From Neostapfia colusana (lineage: Eukaryota > Streptophyta > Magnoliopsida > Poales > Poaceae): DNA of 64,000 nt. Below the pieces are notes generated by a model. That model searched no databases and was not told where the DNA came from. It saw only the letters and a list, made by a program, of their open reading frames with translations. Location of the stretch: the NCBI GenBank assembly GCA_030760725.1, contig JASWHV010000013.1, forward strand, positions 39,094,699 through 39,158,698, in the 5' to 3' direction. The position numbers and the translations under genes are program-made. Shown here in pieces: positions 1-10,918 of this stretch. The first letter of the stretch is position 1; each line of letters begins with the position of its first letter.

Positions 1-1568
1 GTCTGTCGTAGTTAGCTCCCCGAGCTTGTCCTTCTATACGCGATCACGCACATACAAGATTCATAGCAATCAATTATCATGCACAAACTCTACTTTAACA
101 TGCAATGATGCATATGCATGTTAATCCTATGATGCAGGTTAGTTTGTATGTGTTCTTGCATGGCTTGCATTGGTTTTACGATGAACAGAGGTGTAAAGAT
201 CAATTGTGGATGTGGCGATGATCTTGACTTTAGATCAAACCGATCAACACGTGATCTGTCCATGAAAAAGCTTTTGTTTGAAAGGATCGAAGAATAGATG
301 CAAAGAAAACATGATGATGTCATAAGGTGGTACTAGAAACATACCTTACTTCCTTCGGTTCCTTCCTCCTAGAAGAACAGATCGTCGGGCTCTCTTCCGG
401 CAATGGAGATCGTGTCTGGACTCTTCGGCGGTCTCTTTGGCGGTCAAACTCCGACAAAGAGGTTTAGCTCGGCGAGTTTGGGGCTAGGGCTTCTAAGTTG
501 TCGGCTTTACAAAAGATGTTACGACCAAGGGGTTGTTTCGGGTTCTATTTATTATCAGGAATGGAAGAGTCCTAATCTGATCAAAATTCGATTAAGAGTC
601 CTATTCAAATTATTTTTGAATCTTAACAACTTATCCTCAATTGATTTGGAGCGGTAGCAACGTATAATTCATGTCGGTTCCCTCAATACCGGGATTCCCA
701 CGTGTACAGAAGAAAAACTGCTTCAAATCTCGTTACCTTCGCGGCGGTGAGCTCCGGAAGCTCCACGTGTCTAGCGGAGGCCTGGTCTCCCTTTTCCATA
801 GAGATGAGCTCCGGTTGTGCCGCGTGTCAGGCGGGCGGGACCTCCCCTCTCCTCAGAGGCGAGCTCCGCGTATGCTACGTGTCAGTGCCGGACCTCCCCT
901 CTCTTCGGAGGTGAGCTCCGAGGGTGCCACGTGTCGGAGCCGGACCTCCCCTTTCTTTGGAGGTGGGCTCCGAGAATGCCACGTGTCCAGTAGCGCCCGA
1001 CTTATTTTCTCCTCAGAGACAAGCTCCGGGGTCGACACGTGTCCAACAGTGTCGGACCTCCAGGAGGTGAGCTCCGGAGGTGACACATGTCCGAAAGTGT
1101 CGGACCTCCCAGAGGTAAGCTCCGGAGGTGACACGTGTCCAGTAGGACCGAACCTCTCGGAGGTGAGCTCCGAGAGCGACACGTGTCCCACGTGGCTGGT
1201 CCTCTCTTTTCCGCAGTGACTAGCTCCGAAGGCGACACGTGTCCTACGGGTCTGGCCTCGCTCCTCCGTAGAGGCAAGCTCCGGGGGCAACACGTGTCCC
1301 ACGGGGTCGGACCTCTCCCCCTTCACAGGGATGAGCCCCGAGCCTGCCACGTAGCCAGTTTAGCGACGGACCTCTCCCCCTTTGCGGGGATGAGCTCCGA
1401 ACGCGCTACGTGGCCAGCGGGCCGCGGGAGTTGTCTTCAGCGCTCTCGGTGAACTGGAATTTGCTCTTTTTGGCTATCTTTTTTATTCTTTCTCGGTTTC
1501 AACTTATTTTAAAATGTTTTCTACATAAAACATGAATACATGCAGAAATAAAAAATGAGGGTGTCACA
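1..1568 (-). repeat. Partial LTR (S1') nested in the X1 3' LTR
   Basis: This is the promoter-side part of an X-superfamily LTR, cut by the window start. Read on the minus strand it starts with TGTGACACCCTC at 1568 and runs through the G-box array, a TATA-like box, the first-intron zone and the tail of exon A at 1-33. Its junction with the outer LTR (TGTCACA then CCTGG at 1569-1573) is the same as that of S1 at 40461/40462. The two copies align along their length with a few percent difference by eye. Only one edge is visible here, so the insertion itself is inferred from the matching copy downstream. Confidence 0.8.
735..1420 (-). repeat. G-box minisatellite in U3 of S1'
   Basis: Roughly thirteen degenerate units of about 50-57 bp. 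Each has GAGCTCCG, then CACGTGTCC or a one-base variant, then a CGGACCTC block. The core CACGTG is the palindromic G-box, and ACGTGTC is the ABRE-type core bound by plant bZIP and bHLH factors. In LTR orientation the array lies upstream of the TATA-like box, so it occupies U3. It produces spurious long ORFs on both strands. Confidence 0.85.
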
Positions 1569-1705
1569 CCTGGCGACAAGGGTGGTTAACAAAACTAGTA
1601 AACACCTATGAAAGGGTTTCCCATCAAATTGACTCAAGCATTCATAGTTTTCACAAACAAAACAGTTTTCAAAACATGGGATCAATATGGTCAAGGGGCA
1701 CTTGC

Positions 1706-1789
1706 CTTGTTCCCGTGGCTTCTGTTGCTCTGGGATCTCGAAGTCTTGGTGCTGAAATCCTTCGTAGGTAGCTCCCTGAGCATGTCCTT
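1706..1789 (-). other. Candidate LTR exon A (X outer LTR)
   Basis: 84 nt, open in the shared frame. On the minus strand it is preceded by an AG acceptor (CATAAATAG) and followed by a GC-type donor, CAAG then GCAAGT. Both boundaries are phase 1. The predicted peptide is Gln/Glu-rich and ends in PREQ. The length is a multiple of three, as in every complete copy I examined. Confidence 0.5.
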
Positions 1790-2318
1790 CTATTTATGAT
1801 CACGCACATACAAGATTCATAGCAATTTATCATCATGCACAAACTTTATTCAAAATGCAAGGGTGCATATGCATGCTAATCCTATGATGCTGTTTTTATT
1901 AGATCGGTTTGTACATGTTCTTGCATGGGTTTGCATGGGTTTTACGATGAACAGAGGTGTAAAGATCAATTGTGGACGTGACGATGATCTGGACTCAAGA
2001 TCTAGATCAAACCGATCAACACGTGATATGTCCACGAAAAAGCTTCTGTTTGAAGGGATCGAAGAACAGATGCAAAGAAAACCGCAATCTCGTCGTAAGG
2101 TGGTAATGGAAACCTACCTTGCTTCGTTCAGGTCCTCCCTCCTAGCAAAAACAGATCGTCGACTCTCCTCCGGCGATGGCGATCATGGTCCGGGCTCGTC
2201 GGCGGTCTCTCTGGTGGTCAAATTGCGACGAAAGGGTTTAGCTCGGCGAGTTTGGGGCTTGGGCTTATAAGTTGTCGGCTTAGAAAAGATATTACGACCA
2301 AGGGGGTTGTTTCGGGTT

Positions 2319-2327
2319 CTATTTATA
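2319..2327 (-). promoter_or_regulatory. TATA box, X LTR
   Basis: The minus strand reads TATAAATAG, just downstream (in LTR orientation) of the G-box array and followed by GC-rich leader-like sequence. The same box recurs at 34830-34838, 36600-36608, 41212-41220 and, in plus orientation, 42633-42641. Confidence 0.6.
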
Positions 2328-2514
2328 ACCGGAAAAAGAAGAGTCCTCCTCCAATTGGATTTTAAATAACGGTCCTATTTGATTTGTGTTTGAATCTTAA
2401 CAACTTATCTCTAGCTGATTTGGTGTAGTATTCAACGTAGAAGAGTTCGTGACGGTTTCCTCCGTGTCGGGCACTCGTGCATGGGAGAAAAACCGCTTCA
2501 GAATCGCATCCTTC

Positions 2515-3200
2515 CGCAGGGATAAGCTCCGGAGGCTCCACGTGTCCTGCGGGGGCTTGGGCTTCCCTTTTCCACAGGGGCGGACTCTGGTTGTGCCGTG
2601 TGTCAGGCGGGCGAGACCTCCCTCTCCAATAGAGTTGAGCTCCGCGTGCGTCACGTGTCTGGTGGGTCGGGACCTCCCCTCTCTCTAGAGACGAGCTCCC
2701 CGTACGCCACGTGTTAGTACCGGACCTCCCCTCTCTTCGGAGGTGGCTCCGGGGTGCCACGTGTCAGTGCCGGACCTCCCCAATCTTTGGAGGTGGGCTC
2801 CGGTAGTGCCACGTGTCCGTTCTGGACTCCCCTCTCTTCGGAGGTGAGCTCCGAGAATTTCACGTCTCAAGCAGCGCCTATCTTCCTTACTTCTCGGAGA
2901 CGAGCTCCGAGGCCGACACGTGTCCATCAGTGTCGGACCTCCTGGAGGTGAGCTCCGGAGGTGATACGTGTCCGGTAGTGTCAGACCTCCCGGAGGCGAG
3001 CTCCGAAGGTGACACGTGTCCTGCGGGCTGACCTCGCTCCTCCGCAGAGACTAGCTCCGGGGGCAACACGTGTCCCACGGGGTCGGACCTCGCCCCTTTC
3101 ACAGAGATGAGCCCCGAGCCTGCCAGTAGCCAGTTAGCGGAGGACCTCTCCCCCTTCGCGGGGATGAGCTCCGAAGGTGCCACGTGGCCAGCGGGCCATG
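2515..3200 (-). repeat. G-box minisatellite in U3 of the X1 3' LTR
   Basis: Second copy of the roughly 50-bp repeat array. The units carry GAGCTCCG plus CACGTGTCC, with several decayed to variants such as TCACGTCTC. It lies between the LTR start at 3345 and the TATA box at 2319, which places it in U3. Confidence 0.85.
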
Positions 3201-3345
3201 GGAGTAGTCTTCGGCGCTCTCTGGGAACTGGAATTAGCTCTTTTCGGCTATCCTTTTGATTCTTTTTATGTTTCCACTTCTTTTTTAAATGTTATCTTTA
3301 TATAAAATATGAATGCATGCAGAAATTGAAATTGAGGGTGTCACA

Positions 3346-3365
3346 AATCTACCCCCCCCCCTTAA
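3346..3365 (-). promoter_or_regulatory. Polypurine tract of X1
   Basis: The minus strand reads TTTAAGGGGG... up to the LTR start TGTGACACC. This is the plus-strand DNA primer expected at the 3' end of a Gypsy element. It follows the pol stop codon at 3374-3376 almost immediately. Confidence 0.85.
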
Positions 3366-3373
3366 ATTGAATC

Positions 3374-3667
3374 TCACCCTCGAGATTCGCTAGTGGAGAA
3401 TAGATGAGGGAATTCTGCCTTGATGTCTTCTTCACGCTCCCATGTGGCTTCAGCTTCTATATGATGGCTCCATTGTACCTTGCACCATTGGATCACTTTG
3501 TTCCTCGTGACTCTTTCCTTCATGTCCAAAATTCGGACAGGGTGCTCTACATAGGTCAGATCCTCTTGAAGCTCAAGCTCATCCATCAGTACTTGTTCTT
3601 CTGGTACTCTCAAGCACTTCTTGAGCTTGGATACAAGAAACACGTCATGCACGTCGGAGAGGTGCAT
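3374..3667 (-). pseudogene. X1 pol C-terminus: integrase tail and chromodomain
   Basis: 97 codons at the carboxyl end of the X1 polyprotein. The segment LSDVHDVFLVSKLKKCL is the conserved C-terminal region of chromovirus integrases. It is followed by the chromodomain, with KVQW.HH.EAEATWE near the end and a stop just before the PPT. In this family the chromodomain tethers integrase to modified histones and biases insertion. The upstream part of integrase lies in other frames, so the fragment cannot be expressed as part of a complete protein. Confidence 0.8.
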
Positions 3668-5034
3668 TGGAAGCTCTAACTGCTAGGCTACTTCTCCTCG
3701 CTTATCCAAAATCTTAAATGGCCTGATGTACCAAGGTGCTAACTTGCCTTTGACGTTGAAACATCGTTGGCCTCAGATAGGCGATACCTTAAGGTATACG
3801 AAGTCTCCTACTTTGAAAGTCAACTTCTTTCGCCTGTTGTCCATGTAGCCTTTCTGTCGTGACTGAGCAGCCTTCAAGTTCTCCCGTATTGTTTGGACTT
3901 GCTTCTCAGCTTCTTGCAGCACTTTGGGTCCAAACACTTGGTTTTCTCCGGTCTCGTTCCAAACAGCGGTGTTCTACACCGTCTACCATACAATTCTTTG
4001 AAAGGTGACATCTTCAAGCTAGCTTGATAGCTGTTGTTATAGGAGAATTTGGCATACGGCAAGCTCCTATCCCAACTACGCCCATGTTTCAAGGCGCAAG
4101 CTCTCAACATGTCTTCCAAAATTTGGTTTGTCCTTTCGGTTTGTCCATCAGTCTGCGGGTGGTAAGCGGAGCTAAAATCCAGTCATGTACCCATAGCCTC
4201 ATGCAGCTTCCTCCAGAACGTAGAGGTAAACTGAGAACCTTGATCTGAGACTATCCTCTTCGTTACTCCATGGCGGCACACGATTTGCTCCATGTACAGC
4301 TCGGCTAGTTGTGCAACGTTGTACTCGATCTTAACAGGAAGAAAATGGGCTATTTTCGTCAATCGGTCCATGATAAACCAGATGGAGTCGTAACCCGACC
4401 GAGTACGTGGCAATCTAACGATGAAATCCATACTGATGTCCTCCCACTTCCACTCGGCTACTTTTAATGGTTGCAACAATCCAGCGGGTCTTTGATGTTC
4501 GGCCTTCACCCGTTGGCTTGTGTCGCATAAGGCAACATATTCGGCTATGTCCTTTTTATACCATCCCACCAATAATAAGTCTTTAGGTCCTTATACATTT
4601 TGGTACTTCCGGGATGTATGGAATAAGGTGAGTCATGTGGCTCTTTTAATATTGTGTCGCGGATGTGCTTCACGTTGGGCACACAAATCCTTTTTCCTAG
4701 CCAAAGCGTACCCTTTTTATCTTCCTTGAAGTCCTTTTCTATGCCTTGTCGGATTCTTTCCTTGATCTCCTCGATCTCCTCATCTGTAGCTTGCCATCTC
4801 TTATCTCTTGTTCAAATGAAGAGTGGAGTTCCATGACTTCTATCTCGTTCAAAAATCCAAGATGTAACCGTTCGAACTCCTTGCGCAGCTCAGGCGGTAG
4901 CTCCCAAACTGTGAGTTAGTGACATGCTCCCTTCCGGCTCAATGCATCGGCTACTACATTGGCCTTTCCGGGGTGATAGTTGATTCCAACATCATAATCC
5001 TTGATAAGCTCCAACCATCGACGTTGCCTCAAAT
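3668..5034 (-). pseudogene. X1 integrase, broken
   Basis: Integrase of X1, spread over several frames. At 4183-4572 the HHCC finger tail is visible as CDTSQRVKAEHQRP, where the second Cys of the usual CDTC is Ser. It is followed by the catalytic core start (WEDISMDFIVRLP, D near residue 49 of the fragment) and IVSDQGSQF, where DRG is the norm. At 3874-4119 the core continues with RACALKHGRSWDRSLPYA.FSYNNSYQ and then drifts out of frame. Frameshifts separate 3667, 4119, 4572 and the RNase H part. Compared with Y, at least three breaks are present. The order finger, core, tail, chromodomain is that of chromoviruses. Confidence 0.8.
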
Positions 5035-5546
5035 TCAAATCCGTTTGGCTGAATATGTACCTGAGGCTTTTATGATCCGTATAGATCTCACATCGATGAC
5101 CAAGATATAATGTCTCCAAATCTTTAATGCATGCACCATGGCTGCAAGTTCCAAGTCATGTGTGGGGTAATTCAGCTCGTGTTTCTTTAGTTGTCTCGAG
5201 GCATAGGCTACCACTTGTCCTTCTTGCATGAGCAAACATCCAAGCCCTTGTCTGGATGCGTCACAATATATGTCAAAGCTCTTGCTCACGTCCGGTAATA
5301 CTAGAACCGGTGCTGTGGTTAACCTTTTCTAGAGCTCCTCAAAGCTTTCTTCGCACGCTGGGGTCCATTGAAAGGCTTTTCCTTTCATTAGCAATTCCGT
5401 CATAAGTTTTGCTATCTTGGAGAAGTCCTTGATGAACCTTCAGTAGTATCCAGCCATCCCAAGAAAACTCCAAATATCCTTCACCTTTTGCGGTTGGTTC
5501 CACTTCAGAACATCTCCCACTTTTCCGGGATCAACCGATACTCCTT
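4916..5546 (-). pseudogene. X1 RT thumb and RNase H, broken
   Basis: RNase H follows RT. At 5035-5289 the fragment has FDIYCDASRQGLGCLLMQ (first catalytic Asp) and ASRQLKKHELNYPTHDLEL. At 4916-5119, in another frame, it has IYTDHKSLRYIFSQ, WLELIKDYDVGINYHPGK and NVVADALSRK. A frameshift lies near 5090-5110. Upstream, 5290-5546 encodes the RT thumb/connection in decayed form and stops abruptly at 5546, where Copia element C1 is inserted. The reading resumes at 15179. Confidence 0.8.
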
Positions 5547-7064
5547 TGTAGGATCGAAGAGCACGTGAAAAGCTACCAGAGGGGGGGTGAATGGTAGATT
5601 AAAACTTTTTGCAGCGGAAACAACAAAAACCCCTCAGCAAAAAATCAATCGGTTAAATAAACCGTGTGTGCAAGTGTTTTCAAACGTGTTCAACCGTGAC
5701 AAATCAAGTATAGAGGTAGAGAATCAAGTAACGGATCTAATGCAACAAGAATCACTTGAAAACACGAAGTAAAACTTGAGATATGATCGAAACATTAAAC
5801 GAAGATCAATCTGTTCTACCCGATATAAAACAGATCTGCAACGCTGCAAAGAAACTCGTGTATCTCAAAAACTACAGATCCGAAGATCGTGAAAATTTCA
5901 CACATGATAGATAATTGCGTTGTGAAGACAACCCAAAAATAATCACGTCAATCGGATCTGGAAAACTCGAGTTATGAACGAAACACCGAAGCAACGTCGG
6001 TCTGTCCAGAAACTCGGCGAGAAAGACTTGACGAAAAACAAATCGGATGAACAAGGCACAAAAGCTCCTTGAAACTATGAACTTTATTCAATAGAAACAC
6101 AAGAGGAACAGCCCAAAGTTCTCTCTCCACAAGCGCTCTGGCCTCACTTGCTTTTATAGCCAGTCCTCAGGCTAATCAATCCAATCTAGGACTCCTACTC
6201 CTAATTGGACTCGTATCCTAACTTACCATAACTGCTCAGGACTCTCCTATTCGCAGATAGAAGCAATCGTGAGACTTCCAAACACCTTAGGAACGTCCTA
6301 AACATTACTAAAACAACTCAACTTCATGCCTAGCACGAAATCCTATCATAACCAACTCAAATCTTCCATATTTGAGCCATATCCGACTCAGCCTCAGCCT
6401 GAGTACGCAATCCAGCCGATTGGACCTTTCCGACCAATTCTTTACGTCCACTTCTCTTCATCACGCCTTAGAACAATGTTGCCACGTCCATGCACTCCTT
6501 GCACACATGCAAACACCTTCCAACGACGTACACGCAACCTTCATATGCACTGCCCTTGATCCAAACAAGCTGCGCGACCTCCCGATCAACTCAACCACAG
6601 CTCCTCCCGAACTTGGTTGTTGGAACCTCATCTCCTCCCTGAGACTAGTCCAAGGATCCCATCACCAGCCATGTCTTGAACTCAAGCAACACCTGCACAT
6701 GAATAAACAACCAATTCTTCCGAGCACAAGTCCTCGACTTGACTCACGTTAGTTCGAAAACCACAATACCTTACATGAGCACGTCACATAATCATGTTGC
6801 AAATCATATCAAATGATAACAGCCATAACCACCAAAACACACCAAAACTCAAGTTGAACTTCACGGGAGCTCACTAAAAACAAGCTCCGGACCTCACAGA
6901 AGCTCTCCGGACCTTGCGTCGGACCTTGCCAACACTTGGCGGACCTAACAAAGAACTTGTCGGACCTTGCCACAGAAGAATGTTTTGGCAATATTCAAAA
7001 CTTTGAATGTTAATGCTAACTTTTATCCTAATTGCCAATGTATTCAGCACACATAGGTCTCACA
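5547..7064 (-). repeat. C1 3' LTR
   Basis: 1518 bp. It is shorter than the 5' LTR (1625 bp), mainly because a block of about 90 bp present at 14850-14940 is missing near 6848. One copy of a short CTCCGGACCTTGC repeat is also absent. The C2 LTR at the right end of the window keeps the block, so the difference is a loss in this copy. Antisense ORFs inside it are not credible genes. Confidence 0.9.
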
Positions 7065-7079
7065 ATATCCCCCTTGATG
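7065..7079 (-). promoter_or_regulatory. C1 polypurine tract
   Basis: The minus strand reads TCAAGGGGGATAT immediately before the LTR start TGTGAGACC. Its position and composition are those of a plus-strand primer. Confidence 0.75.
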
Positions 7080-8086
7080 AATGCATTGGTGACACCAATT
7101 AAAATCCGAACATTGGCTTATGAAAAGTTTTGAAAAGCTTTGAAAACTCATTTCTCCCCCTTTATTAATTTCTCCCCATTTTTTAAAATCAGAGAAGGAA
7201 GAAAGTGTATAACATATGCAAAGTGTAAAAAAAATCTCTCCTTATACATATTTCTCCCCCTTTGACAATGTATTCAGCAAGGTTCAAAAGAGAAATTTTT
7301 AAATGTTATGGGCATATTATAACATATACATACAAAACAAAGCTCATCCAAGTCATACTATCAGGTTACTTACACTATCACATCAATGAGATACATAAAG
7401 TAGTGTAAGCCATGCTAGAGATCAAATGTATTATTCAGTTTAAGCAAGTCATGATCTCCCTTACTCAACTATTTCAAAACCTGAAAACATGACACTTGTT
7501 GCTGCATTCTTATTATTCATAATCATTTAAGGCACAAAGTTGATCATATGATATTTGCAAGAGATTATATGCCGCATCAGCCTTATTCTAACCAACCAAG
7601 CCAATCCTATGTCATTTGACAATCAGAAGCTTAAGGACATGGTTTTAGTCATACACAATTCCTTCCAAGTTCATATCTTAGTGCAATGATAAGCAATCTC
7701 AAAAGAAGAAGTGCGATGCATGCATATTCTCTTGATCTTTTCTCAATTTTTTATTTGAAAACTCAACATGTGAGCTGATCACTTGATTAATTTTTTATGA
7801 TTAAAAGCACTTGTGAGCACGCAACAAGTTCAAAACAGCAAGAAAGTTTGATCATGACCAGATTTAGTGTAAGTAATTATTCCAATTACTAGTCATGGCA
7901 AAAACTATAAAATGTATAACATGAGTAATGTAGTAAGAACTTTCAGCCTGTAAAAGGAATCACAAAGTCATATATGTATGAAATACTATGCTCATATTAT
8001 TTTAGTTTTAGATTCACACATAGACTTTCAAAGTTTCAAAAACTCCCCCTCAATTTAAGCCATGAGGATGCATAACCCCTATTTCA
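7080..8086 (-). other. C1 long 3' non-coding region
   Basis: About 1 kb of AT-rich sequence between the end of pol and the PPT, with no plausible ORF. Several additional G-rich purine runs occur on the minus strand (AAAGGGGGAGAAA-like near 7150-7190, 7250-7265 and 8041-8050). One of them is followed by TGCTGAATACATTG, a motif also found at the LTR edge. The RNase H C-terminus that normally follows TKPL appears truncated at 8087. Confidence 0.6.
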
Positions 8087-9412
8087 CTACGAATGAAACA
8101 AAAACGAGTGAAATATAAAAGGTTTTGTAAAAATATCAGCCAATTGTTGTTCGGTATCGACATGGTGAAGCACAATGTTTCCTTTTTCAACATTATCACG
8201 AAGAAAGTGATACCTAATGTCAATGTGCTTAGTTCTAGAGTGTTTCACAGGGTTTTTAGCAATACAAATTGCACTAGTGTTATCACAAAACAGTGGAACA
8301 CTATCTAAATCAACCCCATAGTCCTTAAGTATTTGAACAATCCAAAGAATTTGTGAGCAAGCGCTAGCCGCAGTTACATATTCAGATTGGGCCGTGGATT
8401 GTGCAACTGAACTTTGTTTTCTAGAGGACCAAGCAACAAGTGAATTACCAAGAAAATGACAAGCACCCGAAGTACTTTTCCTATCAATCCTACAACCCCC
8501 AAAATCAGTATCCGAAAAAGCTTTCAAAGAAATGGTTGAGGAAGAAGGAAGAAAAATGCCAAATTCTTGAGTTCCATGTAGGTACCTGACAATCCTTTTG
8601 ATGGCTTGGCGATGTGAAGCACGTGGAGAAGCTTGAAAACGTGCACAAAAACATACGCCAAATTGTATGTCCGGTCTTGACGCCGTGAGATACAAAAGTG
8701 ATCCAATCATACTTCTGTATTCTTTTTTATCGACCGGGTCACCATCTTCGTCAAGTTCAAGTGTTGTTGCTGTTCCCATTGGTCTCCGAAGAGGCTTGCA
8801 TTTGTCCATGTTGAAGCGCTTAAGAAGGTCCTTTGTATACTTAGTTTGATGCACAAAAGTTCCTTCTTTTGTTTGCTTGATTTGCAGCCCCAAGAAGTAT
8901 GTGAGTTCTCCCATCATACTCATCTCAAATTCTGAACTCATCATAGCTGAAAACTTGGACACGAGATCATGATAAGCACAACCAAAGATAATATCATCCA
9001 CATACACTTGAACGAATAATGAGTCATTGCCATGCTTAAGTACAAAAAGAGTTTTATCAACCTTGCCCATGGTAAACCCCTTTTCAAGTAAGAATGTTTT
9101 TAACCTATCATACCATGCTCTAGGGGCTTGTTTTAGACCGTACAAGGCTTTGGACAGTTTGTAAACATGATTAGGAAAATTTGGATTTTCAAAACCCGGT
9201 GGCTGCTTAACATAAACCTCCTCCTCTATGTAGCCATTAAGAAAAGCACTTTTAACATCCATTTGATATAACTTGAAACCTTTAGATGCAGCAAATGCTA
9301 ATAAAATTCTTATAGCTTCTAATCTAGCAACAGGAGCAAATGTTTCATCAAAATCTAGACCTTCAATTTGAGTGAAACCTTGAGCAACCAACCTAGCTTT
9401 ATTCCTAACCAC
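8087..9412 (-). pseudogene. C1 reverse transcriptase and RNase H
   Basis: A 441-codon open segment. RT begins with RNKARLVAQGFTQ and FDETFAPVARLEAIR (about residues 3-35), then QMDVKSAFLNGYIEEEVYV with the first catalytic Asp, KALYGLKQAPRAWY, and YVDDIIFG (the YVDD active site, about residues 137-144). RNase H shows FSDTDFGG and SSRKQSSVAQSTAQSEY near residues 310-345, and KHIDIRYHF with ADIFTKPF at the end. The tail after TKPF is abnormal and the usual last residues are missing. It is in the same frame as integrase upstream, from which it is separated by one TGA at 9506-9508 in a context where Copia elements normally have Arg (CGA), a likely cytosine deamination. Confidence 0.9.
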
Positions 9413-9505
9413 AACCCCATCCTCACTTTGCTTATTTTTAAATACCCATTTAGTTCCAATTAATGTGTGACCTTGAGGTGGAGGTACAAGTTTCCAAACA
9501 TTATT

Positions 9506-10510
9506 TCATTCAAAATTTTCTAACTCTTCTTGCATGGCATTAATCCAAGATTCATTAGTGAGTGCGTGTGATATATCCTTGGGTTCAAAAGAAGCAACAA
9601 AAGCAGAATGAGCATGAGAGTTTGGATCGCAAAACCTGGACCAAGTGACTCGTTCATGCAAGCTTCCAATGATTTGTTGTGGAGGATGACTTTTGAGTAC
9701 TCGGAGGGGAGTAGACACTTCACAAGCACCTTCTTCTTCATGTTCGGACCTTTGATTAGGAGAGCTTGTTGATTGAGTAAGGTCCGAACCAGCAGTAGTG
9801 ACTGTTGGTGCTGGTTGTGGTGCAAAATCAGCAGCTTGATCGTTATTTACTTCCGAGTTTTCGGGCAGCAGCACCACTTCTTCATCTTCTTCAATAAAAA
9901 TACTCTCCCCCTGCGGATATGGATCTGGACCTGCAATATCGGAGCTAGTACTTGGGCTAGCTTCATCAAAAGAAACCTTGCAAGTCTCCACAATTTTGTT
10001 AGTGTCAAGTAAAAGCACACGGTAGCCTCTAGTATGAGATGGATAACCAAGAAACATACCATCAACAGATCTAGCTTCAAATTTATCAAGATTACCATGT
10101 TTCTTAACAAAGCATTTGCAACCAAAAACCCTAAAGTGTGTAACACTAGGCCTATGTCCAAACCGGAGCTCATATGGGGTTTTCCCAAGCTTAGCACGCA
10201 AGAAAACACGATTTGAGACATAACAAGCGGTTGCAATTGCATCAGCCCAAAATTTTCTAGGAGTTTGATATTCATCAAGCATAGTACTAGCCATCTCAAC
10301 TAAGATCCTGTTCTTTCTTTCTACGACACCATTTTGTTGTGGTACATAGGGTGAAGAGTATTCATTTTCAGCACAAAAGTGATCAAAGGATTGGTTTTTA
10401 AATTCAGTTCCGTTATCACTTCTAATTGCTTTTAATGATCCTGGGTGATCAATAGATAATCTAAGAAATAAAGTTCTAAAATGACTAAAAGATTCATTCT
10501 TAGATGCCAT
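9506..10510 (-). pseudogene. C1 integrase catalytic core and C-terminal region
   Basis: 334 codons containing the DDE core: IRSDNGTEFKNQSFDHFC (second Asp, about residue 31) and SSPYVPQQNGVVERKNRI with the catalytic Glu (about residues 53-70). Copia-specific continuation follows: YELRFGHRPSVTHFRVFGCKCFV and FLGYPSHTRGYRV. The C-terminal part is acidic and Pro/Ser-rich and ends in the conserved EPKDISHALTNESWINAMQEEL. The first catalytic Asp lies upstream, at 10520-10918. The two parts share a frame but are separated by an in-frame TGA at 10520-10522, where Trp (TGG) is usual. Confidence 0.9.
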
Positions 10511-10519
10511 AAAATAAAC

Positions 10520-10918
10520 TCAAGAATATCTAGAATAATCATCAACAATCACAAGCACATACCATTTACCTCCGAAGGATTGAACACGTGCCGGACCTAC
10601 TGTGTCAAGATGTAAAAGTTGTCCCGGTTTAGCTGTCATGGTCATTGTGAGAGGAGCATGTGAACCTGCAACAAACTTAGCATGTCGACAAGAAGAGCAC
10701 ACAATATCATTGTCCTTTTTAAGCTTCGGCAGCCCACGTATGCGATCGAGAGCACTAACACGAGTGAGATGATCAAAGCCTATGTGACCAAGTCTACGAT
10801 GCCAAAAATATAGATCCTTTGTATCATTAGCAACTAGACACCGATGCTTAGAAGTTGTCAAATCAAAATCAGCTTTAAAAACTCTTCCAAACCTAGACAT
10901 GTTAAACAAAAAGCTCAC
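10520..10918 (-). pseudogene. C1 pre-integrase (GAG-pre-IN) and integrase start
   Basis: This segment holds the HHCC zinc-binding domain (WHRRLGHIGFDHL then CSSCRHAKF, about residues 40-80). The integrase core then begins with HLDTVGPARVQSFGGKWYVLVIVDDYSR, carrying the first catalytic Asp of the DDE triad. It overlaps the protease-containing frame by 17 bp in a different phase, which indicates a frameshift near 10902-10918. Confidence 0.88.

Larger units (their letters stand above)
1574..3345 (-). repeat. Gypsy X1 3' LTR, outer segment
   Basis: This is the promoter-side part of the X1 3' LTR. Its end (minus strand TGTGACACCCTCAATTTC) is at 3345, directly beside the PPT. Going leftward it contains the G-box array (2515-3200), a TATA box (minus strand TATAAATAG, 2319-2327), the intron-1 zone and exon A (1706-1789), and is then interrupted at 1568/1569 by S1'. 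It aligns with 40467-41817 plus 44765-45187, the corresponding part of the shared X1/X2 LTR. Confidence 0.85.

Noticed and set aside
735..1420. Regularly spaced short repeats resembling a CRISPR array
   Set aside because: The units are degenerate and contiguous with no unique spacers, and lie inside a plant LTR.
671..1452. Long overlapping ORFs on both strands with repeated SSGGDTCP-like peptides (also at 2449-3183, 35033-35855, 36714-37193, 39775-40345, 41342-41863)
   Set aside because: They arise from a GC-rich minisatellite whose unit length and composition avoid stops in several frames. They are open on both strands at once and lie in U3 of LTRs.
6326..6559. 77-codon ORF present in all three copies of the Copia LTR (also 14328-14561 and 63530-63763)
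   Set aside because: It is antisense to the element, overlaps other open frames and is shared only because the LTR copies are recent. No domain or start context.
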